From NCBI GenBank assembly GCA_028702365.1, contig JAQVOZ010000076.1, positions 1 through 6,649 on the forward strand: a DNA stretch of 6,649 bases. Reading direction: 5' to 3'. Made by a program: the position numbers and the translations under genes. Below the pieces are notes generated by a model. That model was given only the letters and a program-made list of their open reading frames with translations, was not told where the DNA came from and did not search any database. This DNA is from Candidatus Omnitrophota bacterium (GTDB lineage Bacteria; Omnitrophota; Gorgyraeia; Duberdicusellales; 4484-171). Shown here in pieces: positions 1 through 6,527 of the stretch; within the stretch, counting starts at the first letter, position 1, and each line of letters begins with the position of its first letter.

Positions 1-789
1 ATCCAGCCCGCCCACATCCGTAAGCGCCTCGCGCCTGAATATCACGTTGGTGCCGCAGCAAAACATGGCTCCGCCCGAGCTTTTACCTTCGCATATATAT
101 TCGTAAAAAACAGCTTGCTGAAACGCCGACGCTCTTGCAACCCGGCTTTCTTCTATATTCGAATAAAACTGCGGCGTTTGTATGTAGGCAAGTTTTTTGT
201 CTTTCTCTATTATAGGAACAAGGACGTTTAGAAATTCCGGAAGCGGGTTCTGGTCGGCATCAAATATAACCACATAATCTTCGGTAAGAGCCTTAAGACA
301 GTCATTAATAATGCCCGCTTTGGCACCATGGCGTATCTGCCGCCTGAATAAAATCAAACTATAATCCCTGCATAGCTCATCTGCCTCACGCGTATACTTT
401 TCGTCAGAACTATCGTCGAGAAAATATATCCTTTTATTCTCATAATTTATATTCTTCAAGGTTACAAAAGTATTTTCCAGTATATCTTTTGGCTCATGCC
501 GCGCTGCGACAAGTATTGCAACCGAAGGCAGCTTACCTTTTAAGCTCTCATACCCGGGGTAGGATTCTTTCTTTTTCCCCGAATACATTTTTATTATATT
601 CACCGCGTAACCCGTGCTATGCAATATAATAAAAAGGTCTCCGGCTACCAGAAGGGAAGCAAAAAACTTTTCTATAGCAGTGTATTCGGCAAATAAAAAC
701 AGCGCTGTGCGCACCGCAATATAAACCAAACTTACGATAACCGATAAAATAATCGCTAGTTTTATTAAACCTTCCTGTCTTATTTTCAT
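1..789 (-). CDS. GT2 family processive polysaccharide synthase, membrane-bound (N-terminal 263 residues; runs off left edge)
   Basis: The minus-strand frame is open from ATG at 789 to base 1, giving 263 residues with no stop; the rest lies outside the window. Two N-terminal hydrophobic helices (about residues 9-28 and 44-62) precede a GT-A domain starting near residue 88. Visible GT2 landmarks are VAILVAARHEP (90-100), LDDSS (124-128), HGAKAGIIN (154-162), the metal-binding DADQ (177-180, D177 and D179), QTPQF (204-208), and CCGTN followed by FRREAL and GGLD up to residue 263. The HGAKAG, QTPQ and CGTN set is typical of BcsA/cellulose-synthase-like processive enzymes, which polymerise a nucleotide-sugar at the inner membrane. 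The TED and QxxRW motifs would lie beyond the edge. The ATG sits 4 bases after the TPR-barrel stop and lacks a clear Shine-Dalgarno, so translational coupling is likely. The polymer cannot be told from this part; a non-processive GT2 is the alternative. Confidence 0.88.
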   Translation of the reverse strand, partial: MKIRQEGLIKLAIILSVIVSLVYIAVRTALFLFAEYTAIEKFFASLLVAGDLFIILHSTGYAVNIIKMYSGKKKESYPGYESLKGKLPSVAILVAARHEPKDILENTFVTLKNINYENKRIYFLDDSSDEKYTREADELCRDYSLILFRRQIRHGAKAGIINDCLKALTEDYVVIFDADQNPLPEFLNVLVPIIEKDKKLAYIQTPQFYSNIEESRVARASAFQQAVFYEYICEGKSSGGAMFCCGTNVIFRREALTDVGGLD

Positions 790-793
790 ACCG

Positions 794-3034
794 TTAAAAA
801 TAATATTTCAGTGACGCCATAACATTGCTGTCATTGTATACATTGCAGCTCGAATTAACTACAGAACCTTTAATGCTGATATTTAGCCTTTTATTGATAT
901 CCCACCCTAATTCTCCGCTGAATTTATGCCCGACTATATCCGTGGAATCTACGGACGCTTCATAGCCTAAATCGTAATAAAGGTTGTTTGCGCCGAAAAA
1001 CACTTCTTCTTTGTTTAAATAATGCTTCCAATCTAAAGCTAAAGAATTTGTTGAGAAATTTTTTGGAGAAAAATAATCGGTTACCGTATCTTTGAAGGTT
1101 TTATAAAAATACCTGTATTTAAGGGTGAGCCTTTTTGGTTCAAAGGAAAAATAATACAAAACATCAAAGCCTGGTTCGTGTTTATAATTACTGTCGGAAT
1201 AATTGGCAAATAAATAATCGAAACCCACCTTCAGGCTTTTGTTCACATCTATTGTCCAGCGTTCTTTGTAATTATCGCTGTAGAAACGGCCTATAATAAC
1301 CCTGCTGTTATTTTCGAGGCGCTCCCTGTCATAAGAAAAATCAAACATACCATAATCAAAAGTGCGCAGTCCGTAATTTACGCCGAAAGTATGAACTGTA
1401 TTGATATCTTTGTTGTAAACTACAAAATCGTAATAGGCGGCTGTATGCCAATTGGGGTTATTTATATAGGTAAGCTTTAGTTTGCCTTCATTTTCCAGAA
1501 TATCTCCATAATCAGAAAAACTGCGAAAAGTTAATTTATACGCTCCGGAAAAAGCAAGGTTAGGGTTAAGCGGCTGGTTGAACTCATTTATCAAGCTTTG
1601 CCTTCTGATGTCAGTATCGCGGCTGGGGCTTTCTGCCCTGTAATATTCGTATGCCGGGCTCCACAACAAATGCCCGGAGATTAATTTTGCTTTCTCAAGG
1701 CCTTCTCTTGCGCGAAAGTGATTAGGGGAAACATCCAGTATCTGCCTATAGGAATCCATAGCCTGCGGCCACATTGATTGATAAGAATAAATTTGTGATA
1801 AATCAAAAACTGCATCCAGATTTTGCGGTTCAGTCAGTATTAACTTTTTATAACTTGAACTTGCATTTTTTACGCGGTTATCCCAATAGTATTTTTTTGC
1901 ATGCATTTCCAGTTCAACATTTTTATCGTATGTTGTTTTAAGTATCTCATTGTATTCATTAAGCGATTTGCCGTATTTAGCCTGCCAGCCTAAAATCCGG
2001 GCCTTCTTTAGCCTTAGCCCGGTATCTTCTTTCTCTGCCAGCATTTCATCATAAAGCCTGACGGCTTCATCATATTTCATGTTCCAGCTTAAAACATCAG
2101 CCAGCTTTTCTTTTACTTTCAAATCATATTTTTGTCCAAGCGCTTTTCTATATAACGATTCTGCTTCCTTAAAATTTCCGCTGTAAGCAAAGGCATCGGC
2201 AAGATGTAAATTTGCCTCAAAATTATCAGGATTTCCCTTAAGGATATCTTTAAAAATTTCTTCTGAACGTTTGTAGTGCCCGCTATAAAGGCAAACCTGC
2301 CCCAGATAAATTCTTGCCTTTATATCCTGCGGATTTGCCGCTATCCTTTCCTCTAAAGCAAGCTCTGCCATTTTGTAATCTTTGTCACTTATAAGCGCTT
2401 CTATCAATAAATAATTCAGCTCATCTTTCATCCCTCCTTCGCTTCTTACCGGTATTTCTTCCTGGGCTAATTCTTCAAGAATAGGGATAGCTTTTTTGGG
2501 CTCGTTGCCGTATTGAAAAGCCTGCGCTAAGAGGAAACGCGCCGTAAAATCTTTTGGTTTGTCCTTGAGGACATTTTCCAATATCGCTCTTGCCTTCCCC
2601 GGTTGGTTATCCCAAATATAAACCTGCGCAAGTTTGATTTGAGCATCGCTATCTGCCGTTTGCGCAATTATCTCTTTATAAAACGCAATAGCTTCGGCAT
2701 ATTCTTTTTGCCAGGACAGAGTTTCTGCCATTGCTTTTTTAATGGAGTAATCCCGCGGATGTATAAGAATGATTTCCCGGAAAGTTTTTATGGCCTCCGG
2801 TTGATTGTCTGTCCACTGATAGCAGTAGGCTAATTCTTTTAATGCGTCCAGACGGTTGGGTTTTATGGAAAGAGATTTTTTATAGAATGAAACAGCTTCG
2901 CTGTATTTTCCTTTTTCATACAATCTATGGCCTTCGTAATAATTGATATCGGCTTGTTGTGTTTTATGATAAACAACTGTGGTACCGGCGGCACTGGCGA
3001 ATAAAGCAATAATCAACCAGATTAACTTTACCAT
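794..3034 (-). CDS. Outer-membrane TPR-repeat/beta-barrel protein, PgaA/BcsC/YaiO-like exopolysaccharide export porin
   Basis: This 746-residue protein has three parts. Residues 1-22 are a hydrophobic signal sequence with a plausible cleavage near ASAAG. Residues about 30-450 hold twelve consecutive TPR repeats with a 33-34 residue period. Residues about 455-746 are rich in alternating aromatic strands and end in YYF, the C-terminal aromatic signature recognised by the BAM machinery. The order and sizes (about 420 residues of TPR, about 290 of barrel) resemble E. coli PgaA (807 residues, 16-stranded barrel). In the known families the TPR superhelix sits in the periplasm and guides polymer to the barrel pore. 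The adjoining GT2 synthase supports this role. An in-frame TAA about 24 bases upstream fixes the start at or after 3034; no ribosome site precedes it, but a promoter lies directly upstream. Odd feature: an aromatic residue at one fixed position in 10 of 12 repeats. A YaiO-like barrel of unknown role is the alternative. Confidence 0.85.
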   Translation of the reverse strand: MVKLIWLIIALFASAAGTTVVYHKTQQADINYYEGHRLYEKGKYSEAVSFYKKSLSIKPNRLDALKELAYCYQWTDNQPEAIKTFREIILIHPRDYSIKKAMAETLSWQKEYAEAIAFYKEIIAQTADSDAQIKLAQVYIWDNQPGKARAILENVLKDKPKDFTARFLLAQAFQYGNEPKKAIPILEELAQEEIPVRSEGGMKDELNYLLIEALISDKDYKMAELALEERIAANPQDIKARIYLGQVCLYSGHYKRSEEIFKDILKGNPDNFEANLHLADAFAYSGNFKEAESLYRKALGQKYDLKVKEKLADVLSWNMKYDEAVRLYDEMLAEKEDTGLRLKKARILGWQAKYGKSLNEYNEILKTTYDKNVELEMHAKKYYWDNRVKNASSSYKKLILTEPQNLDAVFDLSQIYSYQSMWPQAMDSYRQILDVSPNHFRAREGLEKAKLISGHLLWSPAYEYYRAESPSRDTDIRRQSLINEFNQPLNPNLAFSGAYKLTFRSFSDYGDILENEGKLKLTYINNPNWHTAAYYDFVVYNKDINTVHTFGVNYGLRTFDYGMFDFSYDRERLENNSRVIIGRFYSDNYKERWTIDVNKSLKVGFDYLFANYSDSNYKHEPGFDVLYYFSFEPKRLTLKYRYFYKTFKDTVTDYFSPKNFSTNSLALDWKHYLNKEEVFFGANNLYYDLGYEASVDSTDIVGHKFSGELGWDINKRLNISIKGSVVNSSCNVYNDSNVMASLKYYF

Positions 3035-3041
3035 ATGTTTT

Positions 3042-3070
3042 ATTTTAATGTTTTATCCAGGCAGGGTCAA
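3042..3070 (-). promoter_or_regulatory. Sigma70-like promoter of the TPR-barrel/GT2 unit, predicted leaderless
   Basis: On the minus strand, TTGACC (3070-3065) and TAAAAT (3047-3042) are separated by exactly 17 bases. Only 7 bases (3041-3035) lie between the -10 box and the ATG at 3034, so transcription would start at or next to the start codon. There is no Shine-Dalgarno sequence. The promoter lies in the 109-base gap after the gemA-like gene, which suggests that the TPR-barrel and GT2 genes form their own transcription unit. Confidence 0.6.
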
Positions 3071-3143
3071 ACTAAATTAGCATAAAATGCAGATTTTTCG
3101 AAAGGCAAATTATGATTACAACGCGAGGAAGGCGTTAAGTGCT

Positions 3144-3512
3144 TTATTTTTGATGCTGTTTTACCGCTTTTAGGGATTCTATTGCTTTTATAGCCTCTGC
3201 CTTGGTCAGTTCGTCAATTGTAGTTTTATGATAATATTTATGCAGGAAATTATTAAGATGGCTCTCCTCCCAACCAAGCTCGGCAGCGAGATATTTTATA
3301 AATAATTTCTGTTTTATAGTAAGGCCGTAAGGATTGACATGGTAATATTTGCTGCGGACAAAGTAATTCATCAGCCTTCTAAAGCCTGCATCATTAAGGT
3401 CTTTTGCGCTGGCTACGCCTGTAATATCCTGCAGGATTTTCCTGTATTCCTCTTCAGGAATGTCTAATGCTTTTTTTACAATATGAATGATTGCTAACTT
3501 CTTTTTATCCAT
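3144..3512 (-). CDS. Phage Mu Gp16/GemA-like protein (DUF1018 family), stand-alone
   Basis: This 122-residue, basic, mostly helical protein has no signal peptide or membrane segment. It matches the Gp16/GemA (DUF1018) pattern: an N-terminal helix with IIHIVKKAL (8-16), then EEYRKILQDITG (21-32) and SAKDL (35-39), a central TIKQKLFIKYLAAELGW block (65-81), and a C-terminal LTKAEAIKAIESLK helix (102-115). In phage Mu the GemA/Gp16 protein is linked to effects on host gene expression and DNA supercoiling; its role in bacterial chromosomes is not established. The gene begins 8 bases after the GH1 stop, has its own Shine-Dalgarno overlapping that stop, and is probably co-transcribed with GH1. There are no phage structural, integrase or replication genes nearby, so it looks like a resident gene rather than part of a prophage. 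The family call rests on pattern recognition; a role in DNA binding is inference. Confidence 0.75.
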   Translation of the reverse strand: MDKKKLAIIHIVKKALDIPEEEYRKILQDITGVASAKDLNDAGFRRLMNYFVRSKYYHVNPYGLTIKQKLFIKYLAAELGWEESHLNNFLHKYYHKTTIDELTKAEAIKAIESLKAVKQHQK

Positions 3513-3518
3513 TTAACA

Positions 3519-3522
3519 TCCT
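3519..3522 (-). promoter_or_regulatory. Shine-Dalgarno site of the gemA-like gene, overlapping the GH1 stop codon
   Basis: On the minus strand AGGA (3522-3519) lies 6 bases before the ATG at 3512 and includes the last two bases of the GH1 TAG stop. It supports the chosen start and tight coupling to GH1. It also shows that this genome uses Shine-Dalgarno initiation inside operons, in contrast to the promoter-proximal genes in the window. Confidence 0.65.
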
Positions 3523-4753
3523 ATTTTAAAATATTCGTCCTGCAGACTTCAGCAAACTTTTTAGCGCTTTTTCTGATAATCCTTTTGTAAGTTTTATAAT
3601 CAATGCCTACGATGCCGAACCTTGGAACAAAACCTTTATCCCATTCAAAATTATCCATGAGCGACCAGTAAAGATAACCTGTAATTTTTACTCCTTTCTT
3701 TATGGCCCGGTGGATATATTTTAAATGGTCATGTATATATTTCCAGCGCTGGCTGTCATCTTTGGTGCAGATGCCATTTTCTGTTATCATTATCGGCAAA
3801 TTGTATTTTTTAAGCGATAAAAGTACCTCATATAATCCTTTCGGATATATATCCCAGCCAAGAGAATTCTTCGCTATGCGATGATGTTTTTTTTCGCAAA
3901 CATCCATTGCCAAATTGCCTTTTCCTAATTGCTTAAGAGCGACCACCTGCCGCGAATAATAATTAATGCCGATAAAATCAAGCGGCAAGCGCTTTAAAAA
4001 ATTGCCCATGGATATTCTTTCCAAAAAACCTATGTTATATACTTTGGCACGTAAATAAGCTGCCAGGCGGTTCCTTAAATTCCTTTTGCAGGGGACAAAA
4101 GCCATTACATTCTGGGCTATACTAACGCTGGGCTTACAGTTGCTAAGCTCTTTGTAAATCTTATGGATAAGATGATAAGCTTTGATATGCGCTAAGGCCA
4201 GGTGTTCCTCGACATACGCTGCCTTAAACAATGATTTTTTTTGAGGCGGCCACACTCCAAGCAAATAAGCATGCGATATAAATATTGTAGGTTCGTTTAT
4301 GGTAATCCAATAACGGACATATTTTGCCAAGGCCGGAACTACAAAATTGCAGTAGCGTAAATAGCGTTCAATTGAACGCTGGTCTTCCCAACCTCCTGAT
4401 TTAGCAAACCAGATTGGATTTGTAAAATGATGCAACGTAACTACAGGCTCAATGTTACGTTTCTTAAGCGCCAAAAGGACATTGAGATAGTGCTGCAATT
4501 CTTTTTTGGAGAATCTTCCTTCACGAGGCTCAATGCGGCTCCACTCTATAGAAAACCGATGCGCATTGTGATTCAGGCTTTTGGCTATGTCAAAATCCTG
4601 CTCATAAAATTCATAGTGGCGGCAGGCCGCGCCTGACATGGTTTTTCCGGCAGACTTCTCCCATTGCCACCAATCGCAATTTCCGTTGCCCCCTTCAACC
4701 TGGTAAGAAGATGTCGCCGCGCCCCATAGAAAATTGTTTGGAAACTTTCTCAT
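3521..4753 (-). CDS. Glycoside hydrolase family 1 beta-glycosidase (beta-glucosidase-like), cytoplasmic
   Basis: This 410-residue protein is a full-length but short GH1 enzyme (many members are 440-470). It opens with FLWGAATSSYQVEGG (8-22), the family's N-terminal signature with Q18 of the -1 subsite. HHF (108-110) follows, then TINEP (151-155) with the acid/base E154, DFIGINYYS (259-267), ITENGI (323-328) with the nucleophile E325, and YWSLMDNFEWDKGF (362-375) with the sugar-binding E370 and W371. All expected catalytic residues of a retaining (beta/alpha)8-barrel are present, so it should hydrolyse beta-linked glycosides; sugar preference (gluco, galacto, manno or fuco) cannot be decided here. 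There is no signal peptide, which places it in the cytoplasm, acting on imported or intracellular glycosides. The segment between about 215 and 258 is much shorter than usual. It heads a probable two-gene operon with the gemA-like gene and is divergent from the flippase gene. The start is supported by a promoter ending 6 bases upstream. Confidence 0.93.
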   Translation of the reverse strand: MRKFPNNFLWGAATSSYQVEGGNGNCDWWQWEKSAGKTMSGAACRHYEFYEQDFDIAKSLNHNAHRFSIEWSRIEPREGRFSKKELQHYLNVLLALKKRNIEPVVTLHHFTNPIWFAKSGGWEDQRSIERYLRYCNFVVPALAKYVRYWITINEPTIFISHAYLLGVWPPQKKSLFKAAYVEEHLALAHIKAYHLIHKIYKELSNCKPSVSIAQNVMAFVPCKRNLRNRLAAYLRAKVYNIGFLERISMGNFLKRLPLDFIGINYYSRQVVALKQLGKGNLAMDVCEKKHHRIAKNSLGWDIYPKGLYEVLLSLKKYNLPIMITENGICTKDDSQRWKYIHDHLKYIHRAIKKGVKITGYLYWSLMDNFEWDKGFVPRFGIVGIDYKTYKRIIRKSAKKFAEVCRTNILK

Positions 4754-4759
4754 AAAAGA

Positions 4760-4788
4760 ATTATATCATTATCTGGCGCAAAGAACAA
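4760..4788 (-). promoter_or_regulatory. Sigma70-like promoter of the GH1/gemA-like unit, predicted leaderless
   Basis: On the minus strand, TTGTTC (4788-4783) and a perfect TATAAT (4765-4760) are 17 bases apart, and TG at 4768-4767 forms an extended -10 (TGN-TATAAT). Just 6 bases separate the -10 box from the ATG at 4753, so the transcript should begin at the start codon. No ribosome site is present. It is the strongest promoter match in the window. It lies back to back with the flippase promoter, the two -35 boxes being 17 bases apart. Confidence 0.7.
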
Positions 4789-4805
4789 ATTCCAACTCTC
4801 AATAC

Positions 4806-4834
4806 TTGACTTACGCTTTAAAACAATATAAATT
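4806..4834 (+). promoter_or_regulatory. Sigma70-like promoter of the flippase gene, predicted leaderless
   Basis: TTGACT (4806-4811) is followed after 17 bases by TAAATT (4829-4834). The overlapping TATAAA (4827-4832) is an alternative -10 with a 15-base spacer. The ATG at 4841 lies 6-8 bases beyond either -10 box, so the leader would be absent or only a few bases long. No Shine-Dalgarno is visible. The -10 register is less certain than for the other two promoters. Confidence 0.55.
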
Positions 4835-4840
4835 AAAAGC

Positions 4841-6127
4841 ATGAGGACATTAATAAAACTGATTAAAAAAACCTATGGAATGGCGCATCCGGACGAACGC
4901 AAAGTCGTGATGCACAATTTTGCTTCGCTTTCTGTATTGCAGATAATAACATACGTTCTTCCGGTTATCATAATACCTTATCTTTTTAGGGTCCTTGGTG
5001 CGGAAAAATTCGGCCTTTTAGCTTTTGCGCAGGCCTTCGTGCAATATTTTATGATTCTTACCGATTATGGCTTTAGTATTACCGCGACAAAAGAAATTTC
5101 TCTCTGCCAGCATGAACATGCACAGGTATGCAGAGCGTTTTCCTCAGTTATGACGGTAAAAATCGCCTTAGCTTTTTTAAGCTTTGTCATACTTGGTGTA
5201 ATTATTTATTTTATCCCGAAATTTAGAACAGACTGGATGGTTTATGTTTTAAGTTTCGGCACGGTTGTAGGAAACACAATTTTCCCTGTCTGGTTCTTCC
5301 AGGGCACCGAAAAAATGAAATATATTACAATCTTAAATATCGCCGGCGGTTTTGCTTTGGCAATTTTTATCTTTATATTTATAAAAGGCCCCGGTGATTA
5401 CCTTAAGGTTGCGCTTATAAACTCTTTTGTGTTTTTAACAACCGGCGTCCTTGGCCAATATATAGTTTTTAAAAGGTTCAGGGTAGCCTATAAATTCGAA
5501 GGTTATAAGAGCCTCAGACAGCAGCTTAAGGCTGGCTGGGACATTTTTATTTCAATTGCCGCAATAAACGCTTATACGAATACGCGCGTATTTATCCTCG
5601 GCCTTCTTACCAATAACACCGTAACGGGTTTCTATTCAATAGCAGAAAAAATTGCCAGCGCCTGCCAGACCTTTCCGTTGGATTCTTTTTCTCAAGCAAT
5701 ATTCCCGCGCCTTAATAAGATATTCCAAAAAAATAAAGCAAAAGCATTCGAACTTATGCAGCATATACAACGGATAACAACAATTTTTTCTTTCATCTTT
5801 TTGCCGATTATTTTTATCTTTGCCAATCTTATCATCAGAATCGTTTGTGGGTGCAATTATAAAGAACCAATACTTGCCTTAAGGCTTTTATTAATCTCCG
5901 TGTTTTTTGTCGCGATTAATGCTTTTCGCGTGCAGTTTTTGGTTGTCTGCGGAAAAACTTACATTTATTCAAGAATCCACGTAGTTATGGCTATGTTGGG
6001 GCTACCTTTAATATTTCTTCTGGTATTTTCTTTTTCTTATATGGGAGCGGCAGTTGCAACGATTGTGCTTGAGGCAGGAATTTTTATTATTACTTACTTT
6101 ACGGTAAGAAAACTTAACTTTTCCTAG
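4841..6127 (+). CDS. Wzx/RfbX-type lipid-linked oligosaccharide flippase (polysaccharide biosynthesis protein, MOP/PST family)
   Basis: This 428-residue protein is almost entirely hydrophobic, with about twelve membrane helices, as in Wzx O-antigen or exopolysaccharide repeat-unit flippases (usually 400-480 residues). The most diagnostic stretch is PYLFRVLGAEKFGLLAFAQA (46-65), leading to the TDYGFSITATKEIS segment (74-87). FPVWFFQGTEKMKYITILN (148-166) is the second family block. Known members move undecaprenyl-pyrophosphate-linked oligosaccharides across the inner membrane, so this protein probably serves O-antigen, capsule or another surface glycan. No Wzy polymerase or nucleotide-sugar genes are in view, so the glycan is unknown. 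The C-terminus (FTVRKLNFS) looks natural. The start is supported by a promoter just upstream and by the lack of other in-frame signals. Codons for residues about 374-415 (bases 5960-6086) are duplicated exactly at the right edge of the window. Confidence 0.9.
   Translation: MRTLIKLIKKTYGMAHPDERKVVMHNFASLSVLQIITYVLPVIIIPYLFRVLGAEKFGLLAFAQAFVQYFMILTDYGFSITATKEISLCQHEHAQVCRAFSSVMTVKIALAFLSFVILGVIIYFIPKFRTDWMVYVLSFGTVVGNTIFPVWFFQGTEKMKYITILNIAGGFALAIFIFIFIKGPGDYLKVALINSFVFLTTGVLGQYIVFKRFRVAYKFEGYKSLRQQLKAGWDIFISIAAINAYTNTRVFILGLLTNNTVTGFYSIAEKIASACQTFPLDSFSQAIFPRLNKIFQKNKAKAFELMQHIQRITTIFSFIFLPIIFIFANLIIRIVCGCNYKEPILALRLLLISVFFVAINAFRVQFLVVCGKTYIYSRIHVVMAMLGLPLIFLLVFSFSYMGAAVATIVLEAGIFIITYFTVRKLNFS
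5960..6086 (+). repeat. 127-base direct repeat, copy 1 (inside the flippase gene)
   Basis: These bases are identical to 6523-6649. The base before each copy differs (t at 5959, a at 6522), so the left boundary is defined; the right boundary cannot be seen because copy 2 ends with the window. Here the sequence is in a continuous, sensible reading frame, so this is the native copy. Confidence 0.97.
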
Positions 6128-6131
6128 ACTG

Positions 6132-6527
6132 CTATAAAGAAACTCTCTTTGGGACAAAAACCCGCCTTGCTTCCCAGATAAGCATAACGCTTAAGCTCAA
6201 AAGTAAAATCCCGCATGTTCCGGAAAGAATTATATCGCTTGAAGGCGGCTGTTTCCCCCACCCAAAAACCAGAGATCTTACAAAAGGATCAATCATCTGG
6301 ATGAGCGAACATAATGTAACAACAAACATAAATATCATCGGAAGTATGGCTATTCTTATTTTTTTACCCATATGCATGAGCCAGCTAGAGACTGCGAGCA
6401 GGATAAAACTGGCAAGCAGCTGATTACTGGTTCCAAAAATCGGCCAGGCAACAAGGTAGCCTTTTTCTTTTGTCATCATAAGAAATAAAAACGGAATTAT
6501 TACACTTATAAGGCCTGCGAGATACAT
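6132..6527 (-). CDS. cstA: CstA-family (carbon starvation protein / pyruvate symporter) transporter, C-terminal part only; 5' end replaced by repeat
   Basis: The frame encodes the last ~130 residues of a CstA-type transporter: AGLISVIIPFLFL (4-16), then WPIFGTSNQLLASF (28-41), the conserved block near the C-terminus of CstA/BtsT, then about three further hydrophobic segments and a charged end (FVPKRVSL). CstA proteins are roughly 480-700 residues; E. coli CstA and BtsT take up pyruvate, and CstA was earlier linked to peptide uptake. The apparent start at 6527 is not real: it lies in the duplicated 127-base block, and an in-frame TAA (6530-6528) stands directly before it. Genuine cstA sequence runs from the stop at 6132 up to about 6521, where the flippase copy begins. 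Whether the gene is complete in the organism cannot be judged here. Its stop is 4 bases from the convergent flippase stop, with no clear terminator between them. Confidence 0.82.
   Translation of the reverse strand: MYLAGLISVIIPFLFLMMTKEKGYLVAWPIFGTSNQLLASFILLAVSSWLMHMGKKIRIAILPMIFMFVVTLCSLIQMIDPFVRSLVFGWGKQPPSSDIILSGTCGILLLSLSVMLIWEARRVFVPKRVSL

Noticed and set aside
2603..2833. Plus-strand open frame of 76 codons opposite the TPR region
   Set aside because: It lies entirely within the well-supported TPR coding sequence on the other strand and has no recognisable domain or promoter. It is a frame shadow.
3080..3090. Small palindrome GCAT-AAA-ATGC about 10 bases upstream of the TPR-barrel -35 box, as a possible operator
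   Set aside because: A 4+4 inverted repeat is expected by chance in AT-rich DNA, and there is no second copy at the other promoters.
3120..3136. Inverted repeat AACGC/GCGTT with a 7-base loop just downstream of the gemA-like gene, as a possible terminator
   Set aside because: The stem is only 5 bp and no U-tract follows in the transcript, so it is not convincing as an intrinsic terminator.
3702..4636. Two plus-strand open frames (3702-3884 and 4427-4636) opposite the GH1 gene
   Set aside because: Both lie inside the GH1 gene, which has intact catalytic motifs throughout, and neither encodes a protein-like sequence of its own.
3521..4753. GH1 enzyme as the periplasmic polymer-trimming hydrolase of the neighbouring exopolysaccharide system
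   Set aside because: It has no signal peptide and belongs to a separate predicted transcription unit, unlike BcsZ, PelA or PgaB, which act outside the cytoplasm.
6128..6150. Possible bidirectional terminator between the convergent flippase and cstA stops (AAAGA/TCTTT near 6136-6150)
   Set aside because: The stem is 5 bp, AT-rich and lies inside the cstA coding sequence. It is too weak to call.
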